Below, piece after piece: positions 1 to 5,041 of a stretch of 5,041 nt of DNA; the stretch's first letter is position 1, and each line of letters starts with the position of its first letter. The translations under genes were made by a program, and so were the position numbers. The stretch spans positions 1 through 5,041 of the forward strand of contig JBPBQE010000431.1 in assembly GCA_050954595.1 (NCBI GenBank). Reading direction: 5' to 3'. The notes beneath the pieces are model-generated. The model did no database searches and was not told the origin of the DNA. It was given only the letters and a program-made list of their open reading frames with translations. Source of the stretch: JAVVHH01 sp050954595 (GTDB lineage: Bacteria; Pseudomonadota; Alphaproteobacteria; Acetobacterales; Acetobacteraceae).

Positions 1-77
1 GCTGGATGACGGTGTTTGGGGTGCGGCGAAGAGTTGCCGCTTCGGTCCCCAGTGCCGCAATAGGAACTGGACATTCC

Positions 78-103
78 GTTTGCGGCCTGATTTGGCCGCA
101 AGC
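78..103. repeat. Inverted repeat (hairpin) downstream of the toxin gene
   Basis: The arms TTGCGGCC (80-87) and GGCCGCAA (94-101) are exactly complementary around a 6-nt loop. The stem can extend to 78/103 with one G-T wobble. It lies about 70 nt past the stop codon of the minus-strand toxin gene. No run of T follows on either strand, so it is not a typical intrinsic terminator. It may fold as RNA or be part of a dispersed intergenic repeat. Confidence 0.45.
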
Positions 104-113
104 GGACTGTCCG
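103..113. repeat. Short palindrome CGGAC-T-GTCCG
   Basis: Two perfect 5-nt arms surround a single central base. Related GGAC motifs occur nearby: GGACATTCCG at about 69-78 and AGCGGACATCTTCG at about 137-150. Together with the 78-103 hairpin they give the 1-172 stretch a repeat-like appearance. No gene is convincing in 1-172. The function is unknown. Confidence 0.3.
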
Positions 114-172
114 GTCTGGAGTATGAACAAGCGGGAAGCGGACATCTTCGGCGTCGGTTTTGTCGTCTGGGT

Positions 173-589
173 TCAGGAAATGTGCGGAACCCAGGCCAGG
201 AACGCGGCCGGCTTCATAATGCGGGTTCCGCGCCATTGGTCGAGCACGAGCAGATCATCGTCGCCTGAGACGATTACCTTTGCTCCCGCGACCAGGGCCA
301 ACTCCAGATAGCGGTTATCTTTGGCATCGCGGCACTCGGCGATCGTCTGAGCCGGTTCAAACCACGCTGCTGCCGCTGACAAAAGCTCGAGCACCTCGCG
401 CCGTCGATCATCAGAAATCGCGCGACGGAACTTCGGGCGCGACAGCACCTCGTTGACCTCGCCGAATACAGCTTCTGAAAGCGCGATCGTCCCGTGTCGA
501 CGAGCTGTGGCGATTGCCTGTCGAGAGATACTGGAAGGCGAGAGAGCGGCAGAGACAACGACGTTTGCGTCGACAACGAAGACGCTCAG
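173..589 (-). CDS. PIN-domain toxin of a type II toxin-antitoxin pair (putative ribonuclease)
   Basis: The 138-aa product matches the putative toxin component, PIN family (COG1569-like), in size and pattern. PIN proteins of this type are metal-dependent ribonucleases that cleave RNA when not held by their antitoxin. Visible PIN residues are D7 in FVVDANV, E44 with E47 in FGEVNEV, D88 and D91 in CRDAKDNRYLELAL, and D110-D112 in VSGDDDLL. The start is inferred. The frame is closed by TGA at 626-628, and codons from 625 down to 590 include no ATG, GTG or TTG. CTG at 589-587 overlaps the antitoxin TGA as CTGA and gives the standard beta-1 strand and D7. The next conventional start, GTG at 448, would remove 47 residues including D7 and E44. 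The gene is therefore either CTG-initiated and coupled to the antitoxin, or a copy whose start codon has mutated. The family call is firm; the start is inference. Confidence 0.8.
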   Translation of the reverse strand: MSVFVVDANVVVSAALSPSSISRQAIATARRHGTIALSEAVFGEVNEVLSRPKFRRAISDDRRREVLELLSAAAAWFEPAQTIAECRDAKDNRYLELALVAGAKVIVSGDDDLLVLDQWRGTRIMKPAAFLAWVPHIS

Positions 590-822
590 ACCCGACGCTC
601 GGCGTTGTAAGCGTCCAGCTCCGCCTCAATTTCTTCATCCGAGAGCCCGAGGCTTCGTGCTTCATTCGACGTCCGCTCAAACAGCGTGACGAGGGGATCG
701 TCGCTTCCGGGCTGAACGAGGCGGTCGACCAGTCGACCAATAGCAGCCAACCGACGATTGTCGCTTAGAGCGAGGGCCGTCGCCTTCTCAACCGGAACTT
801 CGATTTTGGTCATGTCGTTCAT
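586..822 (-). CDS. Antitoxin partner of the PIN toxin
   Basis: This is a small acidic 78-aa protein encoded directly upstream of the PIN toxin, overlapping it by 4 nt. That is the normal antitoxin-first order in type II modules, where the antitoxin binds and neutralises the toxin and represses the shared promoter. The C-terminal half (LGLSDEEIEAELDAYNAERRV, residues 58-78) resembles the toxin-wrapping tails of antitoxins paired with COG1569-type PIN proteins. The N-terminal part (residues 5-35) would be the dimerising DNA-binding region, but I cannot assign it to ribbon-helix-helix or AbrB type by eye. The chosen start at 822 follows a purine-rich GGGGCGAAG; ATG at 813 is an alternative. An in-frame ATG at 894 would add 24 residues running through the promoter and operator palindrome, so I reject it. 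The role rests mainly on context and the tail motif. Confidence 0.7.
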   Translation of the reverse strand: MNDMTKIEVPVEKATALALSDNRRLAAIGRLVDRLVQPGSDDPLVTLFERTSNEARSLGLSDEEIEAELDAYNAERRV

Positions 823-846
823 GGCTTCGCCCCAGCACGCGAAGTG

Positions 847-852
847 AGCATA
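847..852 (-). promoter_or_regulatory. Possible -10 element for the toxin-antitoxin operon
   Basis: TATGCT on the minus strand lies 25 nt before the antitoxin ATG. A second TATGCT occurs at 890-895, and the palindrome at 865-880 lies between the two. Neither has a good TTGACA-like -35 at 16-18 nt, so which one is used, if either, cannot be decided from sequence. Confidence 0.25.
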
Positions 853-864
853 GCACATTCCGCG

Positions 865-880
865 CACTGCTTCAGCAGTG
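865..880. promoter_or_regulatory. Palindromic candidate operator upstream of the antitoxin
   Basis: CACTGCTTCAGCAGTG has perfect 7-nt arms (865-871 and 874-880) around a 2-nt centre. It lies 43 nt upstream of the antitoxin ATG between two TATGCT hexamers. Autoregulated toxin-antitoxin operons usually carry such a palindrome at the promoter, bound by the antitoxin or the complex. That role is inferred from position and symmetry. Confidence 0.5.
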
Positions 881-959
881 AGACCCCAAAGCATAGATCG
901 GCCGGACGAGGTGACGGCCCAAGGCGTCTGTCTCGGACCGTCTCAGAACCACAACCGCG

Positions 960-1601
960 CTAGACCTCCGTCCCTTCCGAAAGGGTTAATGCGTCTTCAG
1001 CGTCGACGCCAAGGTAGCGCACGGTGCTCTCCAGCTTCGTATGGCCGAGCAGGATCTGCACGGCGCGCAAATTGCCGGTCCGCTTGTAGATTAGCGCAAC
1101 CTTGGTCCGTCGCATGCTGTGTGTGCCGTAGGCCAAGCGGCCCAACCCAATGCTTTCGACCCAATCGCCGACCAACCTGGCATATTGCCGCGTGCTGATA
1201 TGGTCATCGCCGCCGACCCGGCTCGGGAATACGTAGTCGGCCAGTCCACCCCCTCGATGGGTCAGCCAGGCGATCAGGCTCTCGCGGGTCTGCTCCGTCA
1301 GTTCGAACTGCACCGGCTTGCCCGTCTTCTGCTGCACGATGGTCGCTCGATGCCGGGCAGCGCCGTTGACCACGACAGCCCCGATCCGGAGTTGCACGAG
1401 ATCGCAGCCGCGCAGCTTGCTGTCGATCGCCATGTCGAACATGGCGAGGTCGCGGATACGGCCCCCGCGTTGCAAGGTGAGTCGGATTGACCAGACCTGC
1501 TTGGGCTTGAGCGGCGGTTTCGGTCCGACAAAGGCGCCCTTGTTCCAGGGTACGGTGGGCCGGGTCGTCGGTGACACTCTTGGTGGGGAACGATGCTCCA
1601 T
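960..1601 (-). CDS. Short tyrosine recombinase / phage-type integrase
   Basis: The 213-aa protein is a tyrosine site-specific recombinase that breaks and rejoins DNA through a phosphotyrosine. The catalytic set is complete: R64 in SKLRGCDLVQLRI, K92 in QQKTGKPVQFEL, H161-S-M-R164 in GTHSMRRTK, H187 in LLGHTKLES, and nucleophile Y196 in STVRYLGVD. Before R64 there are only about 63 residues, too few for the arm-binding and SAM-like core-binding domains of a typical 300-400-aa integrase. The size is closer to FimB/FimE-type recombinases. The N-terminal segment (PPRVSPTTRPTVPWNKG, residues 6-22) and LKPKQVWSIR (31-40) match a short alphaproteobacterial integrase family as I remember it. The ATG at 1601 is supported by GGAGA at 1608-1612. 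The gene is co-oriented with the toxin-antitoxin pair downstream. It appears intact; its target site and the element it belongs to are not evident. Confidence 0.92.
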   Translation of the reverse strand: MEHRSPPRVSPTTRPTVPWNKGAFVGPKPPLKPKQVWSIRLTLQRGGRIRDLAMFDMAIDSKLRGCDLVQLRIGAVVVNGAARHRATIVQQKTGKPVQFELTEQTRESLIAWLTHRGGGLADYVFPSRVGGDDHISTRQYARLVGDWVESIGLGRLAYGTHSMRRTKVALIYKRTGNLRAVQILLGHTKLESTVRYLGVDAEDALTLSEGTEV

Positions 1602-1607
1602 GACACA

Positions 1608-1612
1608 TCTCC
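1608..1612 (-). promoter_or_regulatory. Ribosome binding site of the recombinase
   Basis: GGAGA on the minus strand lies 6 nt before the ATG at 1601 and fixes that start. A small inverted repeat, GCCGC (1616-1620) and GCGGC (1627-1631), sits just upstream in the presumed leader and could form a weak hairpin. Confidence 0.6.
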
Positions 1613-1784
1613 GGTGCCGCTTGAATGCGGCGAGCAGAGCGTAATGCGGCCGGGCTCAGTTTGATGGCGCAAAGGCACAGCAAGGGAGAGCGTCGCTGAA
1701 GAGGCTAAAGCAGCGGATCGCGAGCGCAGTCCGAGGCGACAACGGCAAACGGCCCTCCAGTCTAATGCTGCACTCCGTGCGGGT

Positions 1785-2000
1785 AGATCCGGCTCACGCC
1801 GCCCGAGCGGCTCAAACGCCTGCGATTCCTATCCAGCGGCCCGGGCGCCATCTGGATCGAAGTCGTCGACGGCGATTGGACCACGACCGTAGGCGACATC
1901 GCGGTTCACCCCACTCGAACGCGCGGCCGGATCGAGGCGGTGATCGCCCGGCCGGGCGACGAACGGCTTGTTGTCGTCACCCATGATCCGCTGGATTGGT
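1785..2000 (+). pseudogene. Probable remnant of an unidentified protein-coding gene
   Basis: This is the only substantial content of the 1602-2024 gap between the recombinase and the importer. The frame opens after TAG at 1782-1784. By my count, 56 of the first 71 codons (about 79%) end in G or C while second positions are about 52% G/C, the usual coding signature in GC-rich genomes. The translation is protein-like, with segments such as PPERLKRLRFLSSGPGAIWI, EVVDGDWTTTVGDIAVHP and VIARPGDERLVVVTHDPLDW. There is no ATG, and the first GTG is at 1940. No ribosome binding site is seen, and the frame has no natural stop; it runs on into antisense of the importer permease. Just upstream, ATG at 1765 is in another frame, so a frameshift near 1780 is possible. 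I do not recognise the family. The 3' boundary is approximate. It could be a fragment cut by recombination, or a chance open frame. Confidence 0.35.
1945..1958. repeat. 14-bp perfect palindrome
   Basis: CGCCCGGCCGGGCG equals its own reverse complement. It lies inside the proposed gene remnant and about 67 nt beyond the 3' end of the last importer gene. There is no loop and no T tract, so it is a poor terminator. It may simply reflect the RPG codons of the remnant. Confidence 0.3.
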
Positions 2001-2024
2001 TTCGCACTTCATTCTGCTGTCTAG

Positions 2025-2840
2025 TCATTTACTGCCCGAGTGCATCATCGTTCGAACGTAAAAGCGTTGCAGCATTAGGAAAGGCAGAGCCGCGACCAGC
2101 ACGGACACCGAGGCGGAGGCGAACAGCCCGCCCCAGTTCGCGGTTTCCAGGTTTGCATGCCGGGCGATCGCCACCTGGATCATCACCTTGTCCGGTGAGC
2201 TCGCCGCGACGACGGGCCAGAAGAATGCGTCCCACTGTTGCACGAACTGCATTAGCGCAGCGGTGGCGATTGTGGGTCCCGCAAGCGGCATGACGAGGCG
2301 CCAATAGACTTGCCACCAAGTTGCGCCATCGATCCGGCCTGCCTCGTACAGTTCCTTGGGCACGGCTGTGAAGAATTGCCGGAACAGAAAGATTGAGAGC
2401 CCGCTAGCTACCTCCGGCAGGATCAAGGCCGCGTATGTATCGGTCCACCCAAAAAACCGCATCAGCGTGTAGAGCGGCATGACGATCGACTCGAACGGCA
2501 TCATGAAGCTGGCCAGCACCAGCACGAACAGAGCGTTCCGGCCGGGAAACTGAAACACCGCGAAGGCGAACCCGGCCATAGAGTTGACCAACACCGCCGC
2601 CACCACCGTCGTCAGCGACACGAACATCGAATTGCCGAGCGCGCGCGGAAAGTCGCCGTGTGTCAACTCAGCATAGTTCTCCAGCGTGAGCTGCGATGGG
2701 AAGAGCGTGCGCCAGGAGAAATGACCGCCGTAGCGGAATATGTCTGCGGCCGGGCGAATGGAGGAGATGAGCAACCAGTAGAGCGGGAGCAACGCCAGCG
2801 ACGCCAAGACCATCATCGTGGCGTAGCGCAGCACTTTCAA
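2025..2840 (-). CDS. Carbohydrate ABC transporter permease, MalG/UgpE type
   Basis: The 271-aa inner-membrane protein is the second permease subunit of a CUT1-class sugar importer. About six membrane helices are visible near residues 7-28, 69-96, 103-127, 136-155, 187-210 and 237-257. The conserved cytoplasmic coupling loop that contacts the ATPase is ELYEAGRIDGATWWQVYWRL followed by VMPLAGP (residues 163-189), with E166, D171-G172 and P185 as expected. The C-terminus QRFYVRTMMHSGSK is close to the normal family end, so the protein looks complete. The start is TTG at 2840, overlapping the TGA of the upstream permease, and is supported by a strong GGAGGA. GTG at 2834 and the ATG pair at residues 9-10 are weaker alternatives. 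It is the last gene of the operon. The substrate is not readable from sequence. Confidence 0.93.
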   Translation of the reverse strand: MKVLRYATMMVLASLALLPLYWLLISSIRPAADIFRYGGHFSWRTLFPSQLTLENYAELTHGDFPRALGNSMFVSLTTVVAAVLVNSMAGFAFAVFQFPGRNALFVLVLASFMMPFESIVMPLYTLMRFFGWTDTYAALILPEVASGLSIFLFRQFFTAVPKELYEAGRIDGATWWQVYWRLVMPLAGPTIATAALMQFVQQWDAFFWPVVAASSPDKVMIQVAIARHANLETANWGGLFASASVSVLVAALPFLMLQRFYVRTMMHSGSK

Positions 2841-3700
2841 ACGCCTTCCTCCGCTCGGAACAACCGCAACTCCAAAGCGGCGACAGTTCCGACGATCAGT
2901 AGGATGACCGTGGAGATCGCCAGGGAGCGTCCGTCATCAAGCAAGCTGAACGCCGCACGATAGGCCTCGTACATCAACAGCGAGGTGCTGCCGTTCGGGC
3001 CACCAGTGGTGATGATGTAGACCGGCGCAAACAACAGAAAATTCGCGGCGGTATCGGCCACCAGCACGAAGCCGAAGGTCCGGCGCATGAGGGGCATCGT
3101 CACGTGGATCAGCCGGCGCCACCAGCCGGCACCGTCGATCATCGCCGCCTCGTTCACTTCCTGCGGGATCGCCCCCAGGCCCCCCAGCATGAACAGCATC
3201 CAGTAACCGACGCCACGCCAGGTGCAGATGGCAATCAGCGAGGGCAAGGCCTGTCCCTCGCTTCGGAAGAACGGCTGGGCCGGTAGGCCCATGCTGCGCA
3301 GCAACCCGTTCACCGGCCCTACCCCCGGATCGAGTAGCAAATTCCACAACACCGATGTCAACGCGATTGACACGGTGATCGGCAGCAAGACTGCCGTACG
3401 CATGAAGCCGATACCGCGGCCCGGTCGGACCATCAGCAGCGCGAGCAAGAATGCCAGCACGACCTGGAGCGGATTGATGATGATGTTGAACAGCAGCGTG
3501 ACCTGGATGCTGCGCCAGAACGCGGGGTCGTCAGCCAGGCCTTGATAGTTGCCGAGCCCACTGAACGCCGTCTCGCCCGTGAGCCCAGTACTATATAGCC
3601 CGCCCACGAGGGACAGGACGATCGGCGCGAATCGGAACAGAAGCAACCCGGCCAACGCGGGCGCGAGAAACGCGAAGGGCACCCACGCCGAAGTCTTCAA
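2837..3700 (-). CDS. Carbohydrate ABC transporter permease, MalF/UgpA type
   Basis: The 287-aa inner-membrane protein is the first permease subunit and pairs with the MalG-like partner encoded downstream. Hydrophobic helices lie near residues 8-31, 65-90, 101-122, 151-173, 208-230 and 259-278. The EAA coupling loop spans residues 181-205 (EVNEAAMIDGAGWWRRLIHV then TMPLM), with E184-A-A, D189-G190 and P203. YIITTGGPNGST (228-239) is another typical MalF/UgpA stretch. Length and helix number fit UgpA-like proteins that lack the large MalF periplasmic domain. The start is taken as TTG at 3700, 4 nt after the binding-protein stop, with AAGGGG 10 nt upstream inside the end of that gene. GTG at 3682 (residue 7) is possible and would lose only six residues. 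Both permeases have a WW pair in the coupling loop. Confidence 0.93.
   Translation of the reverse strand: MKTSAWVPFAFLAPALAGLLLFRFAPIVLSLVGGLYSTGLTGETAFSGLGNYQGLADDPAFWRSIQVTLLFNIIINPLQVVLAFLLALLMVRPGRGIGFMRTAVLLPITVSIALTSVLWNLLLDPGVGPVNGLLRSMGLPAQPFFRSEGQALPSLIAICTWRGVGYWMLFMLGGLGAIPQEVNEAAMIDGAGWWRRLIHVTMPLMRRTFGFVLVADTAANFLLFAPVYIITTGGPNGSTSLLMYEAYRAAFSLLDDGRSLAISTVILLIVGTVAALELRLFRAEEGV
2847..2852 (-). promoter_or_regulatory. Strong ribosome binding site deciding the TTG start of the MalG-like permease
   Basis: GGAGGA on the minus strand lies 6 nt before TTG at 2840, inside the last codons of the upstream permease. This spacing suits TTG far better than the in-frame GTG at 2834 or the later ATGs, and indicates translational coupling. 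Confidence 0.65.
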
Positions 3701-3704
3701 ATGA

Positions 3705-4955
3705 TCAGGTCCCCTTGTATTTCACGAGCGCCCGATCGATCTTGGCCGCGGTCTCTGTCAGCATCGTCTTGACGTCGCCCCCGGTCTGCATGTCGCGCAG
3801 CGTCTGCCGCAGCAGGTCTTCGTATTCCCGCCAGCCCGGGGTGGCCGGGCGGGGCACCGCCGTGTTGTCGATCTCAAACCGGATGATCTTCCAAGTCGGC
3901 GTGGCGAATACCTCGGGCAACCGGTCCCAGACGTCCTTGCGAACGGGCACATACGGGCGAAGCTTGAACCACTCCAATTGTGTGTCGGACGAGGTCATGA
4001 ACTGCAGGAACTTCGCCACGTCGGCCTTGTTCCGCGTCCGCGGATTGGCACCGATATGCCAGGCCCCCGTTGGCGTCACCGGCTTGCCCCCAGCGAAATA
4101 CGGATGTGGCGCAACGCCCCAGTCGAGATCCTTGTACTTCGTCCGGAATAGGTCGAGGTTGAACGTGCCACCCAAGAACATGCCGATCCTGCCCGAGCCG
4201 AAAAGGTCGGGTGTCACGTTGTTGTCGAACACGCCGGGAGGCGCAATCTTCCAGTCCGTGTAGAGGCGCTGGACGAAGGTGAATGCCTGGACGAAGGCCG
4301 GGTCGTCGAGATAGCCGGACGCCTTCAGACCATCGGGGCTGAGCGCCACGCCGCCAAGGGACTGGCCGAACGGCAACAGCTGATAGGGCCGCTCGGCCTG
4401 CTCGATGATCAAACCCCAACGGTTCTCCGCCGGCCGGGCCATCTTGCGCCCTGCTTCGACAACCTGCTCCCACGTCCAGCGCTGGGCCACGTCGGCGGCC
4501 GGCGGCTCTATTCCAGCCTCCTTGAAGAAGGCGCGGTTGTAGAACAGAAGCTGTGAGGAAGTAGAGAACGGGGCCGAGAACATTTTGCCGCGCCAACTCG
4601 CGGCCGTCACCGCCGCATTGGAGAACTGCGATTTGTCGAGCACGTCGTCGAGGCTCATGGCTTGGCTGCGCACGGCATAGCTCGCCGTCAGCGGACTGTC
4701 GCAGGAGTAGATATCAGGCTCCGGGGTGCGGGCGCCCAGGCGGATCTCCAACGTCTGGAACAGGTCGGAGAACGGGATGAGCTCGTAGCTCGCCGACACG
4801 TCCGGCGTCGCGGCGTTGAAGGCGTCGAACATCGGCTTGACCTGGCTCTCCGGCCAGCCATTCCAAGTGGCCTTCAGTTGCACGGCGGCCTGGGCACGGC
4901 CCGCCGTCATCGCCGCCAGTCCGCTCACTATTGCCGCACGTCGCGTGATCCGCAT
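3705..4955 (-). CDS. Periplasmic sugar-binding protein of an ABC importer (solute-binding family 1)
   Basis: The 416-aa protein captures a sugar or related solute in the periplasm and delivers it to the permeases encoded directly downstream. Residues 1-24 form a signal peptide: ITRRAAIVSG, then a hydrophobic stretch and an AQA-A cleavage pattern near residue 23. The adjacent arginines give a relaxed twin-arginine-like motif; no lipobox cysteine is present. Family 1 features are LKATWNGWPE (27-36), PDIYSCDSP (80-88), LLFYNRAFFKEAGIEPP (136-152), SGRIGMFLGG (254-263) and the region GAWHIGANPRTRNKADVAKF (297-316). The length is normal for UgpB/MalE-like proteins and no frameshift is seen. The ATG at 4955 is preceded by AAGG at 4961-4964. 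The many aromatic residues in the mature part fit a carbohydrate ligand, but the specific substrate cannot be named. It is the first operon gene visible; the 86 nt upstream show no clear promoter. Confidence 0.93.
   Translation of the reverse strand: MRITRRAAIVSGLAAMTAGRAQAAVQLKATWNGWPESQVKPMFDAFNAATPDVSASYELIPFSDLFQTLEIRLGARTPEPDIYSCDSPLTASYAVRSQAMSLDDVLDKSQFSNAAVTAASWRGKMFSAPFSTSSQLLFYNRAFFKEAGIEPPAADVAQRWTWEQVVEAGRKMARPAENRWGLIIEQAERPYQLLPFGQSLGGVALSPDGLKASGYLDDPAFVQAFTFVQRLYTDWKIAPPGVFDNNVTPDLFGSGRIGMFLGGTFNLDLFRTKYKDLDWGVAPHPYFAGGKPVTPTGAWHIGANPRTRNKADVAKFLQFMTSSDTQLEWFKLRPYVPVRKDVWDRLPEVFATPTWKIIRFEIDNTAVPRPATPGWREYEDLLRQTLRDMQTGGDVKTMLTETAAKIDRALVKYKGT
3711..3716 (-). promoter_or_regulatory. 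Ribosome binding site of the MalF-like permease within the binding-protein gene
   Basis: AAGGGG on the minus strand forms the Lys-Gly codons near the end of the binding-protein gene and lies 10 nt before TTG at 3700. The spacing is slightly long but acceptable, and favours TTG over GTG at 3682. Confidence 0.4.
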
Positions 4956-5041
4956 CTCTGCCTTCGCCTGCGCCGGCTTGACGCGCCCGGCTTTGTTGCT
5001 TTCTCTCAGGCCCTATACCGCGGGGCCACTCGCAGTCCAAC

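Noticed and set aside
78..103. Intrinsic terminator for the toxin-antitoxin operon
   Set aside because: The stem is good but no T-rich tract follows it on the minus strand.
6..311. Plus-strand open frame of 101 codons at the left end
   Set aside because: Its 3' half is antisense to the PIN gene and the translation has no recognisable features.
173..448. Toxin starting at GTG 448 (91 aa)
   Set aside because: It would drop 47 residues that contain the first PIN aspartate and the following acidic residues, although that upstream sequence is open and clearly homologous in pattern.
823..894. In-frame ATG at 894 extending the antitoxin by 24 residues
   Set aside because: The extension overlaps the palindrome and both TATGCT hexamers and lacks family-like sequence; ATG at 822 gives a normal-length antitoxin.
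918..945. Direct repeat of GTCTC (two copies about 11 nt apart) downstream of the recombinase as an attachment site
   Set aside because: The 5-nt repeat is too short to distinguish from chance and has no partner elsewhere in the window that I can see.
1119..1490. Plus-strand open frames antisense to the recombinase
   Set aside because: They overlap an intact recombinase with all catalytic residues; long antisense frames are common in GC-rich DNA.
3715..4263. 182-codon plus-strand frame antisense to the binding protein
   Set aside because: It lies entirely within a well-supported family 1 binding-protein gene and its composition is a mirror of that gene.
5006..5041. Possible 3' end of an upstream minus-strand gene (frame ending in TGA at 5006-5008)
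   Set aside because: Only 11 codons are visible and their third positions are not clearly biased; two other frames are equally open or end nearby, so no call is possible.
1..5041. CRISPR array, tRNA, rRNA or riboswitch
   Set aside because: No regularly spaced repeats, cloverleaf-like segments or conserved RNA motifs were seen on either strand.

Overview
The window is GC-rich, with strongly G/C-biased third codon positions. Every confidently called gene lies on the minus strand. The gene families suggest an alphaproteobacterium: a UgpB/MalE-type sugar ABC importer, a very short tyrosine recombinase of a type I associate with sphingomonads and rhizobia, and a PIN-family toxin-antitoxin pair. 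This placement rests on recall of family distributions, not on a marker gene, so it is tentative.

There are two blocks. The right block (about 2025-4955, transcribed right to left) is a compact carbohydrate-importer operon. It encodes a periplasmic family 1 solute-binding protein, then a MalF/UgpA-like permease, then a MalG/UgpE-like permease. The junctions are 4 nt apart and a 4-nt overlap, and both permeases appear to start with TTG. No ATPase gene is present on either side within the window, so the importer must use one encoded beyond the right edge or elsewhere.

The left block (about 173-1601, same strand) looks like accessory DNA. It holds a 213-aa tyrosine recombinase with the full catalytic set but no N-terminal DNA-binding domain, followed by an antitoxin gene (78 aa) and a PIN-domain toxin gene (138 aa) overlapping by 4 nt. 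The toxin frame contains all PIN acidic residues only if it starts at a CTG that overlaps the antitoxin stop codon (CTGA). A near-perfect palindrome just upstream of the antitoxin is a good candidate operator for autoregulation.

Between the blocks (1602-2024) there is no complete gene. On the plus strand, about 1785-2000 keeps the base composition of a coding frame but has no start codon and no natural end, and looks like a gene remnant. The leftmost 172 bases carry no convincing gene but hold a hairpin and several GGAC/GTCC-type motifs that could belong to a dispersed intergenic repeat. Nothing here clearly amounts to a new system. The most unusual points are the CTG-initiated toxin, the orphan coding fragment at the block boundary, and an importer lacking its ATPase beside a recombinase.
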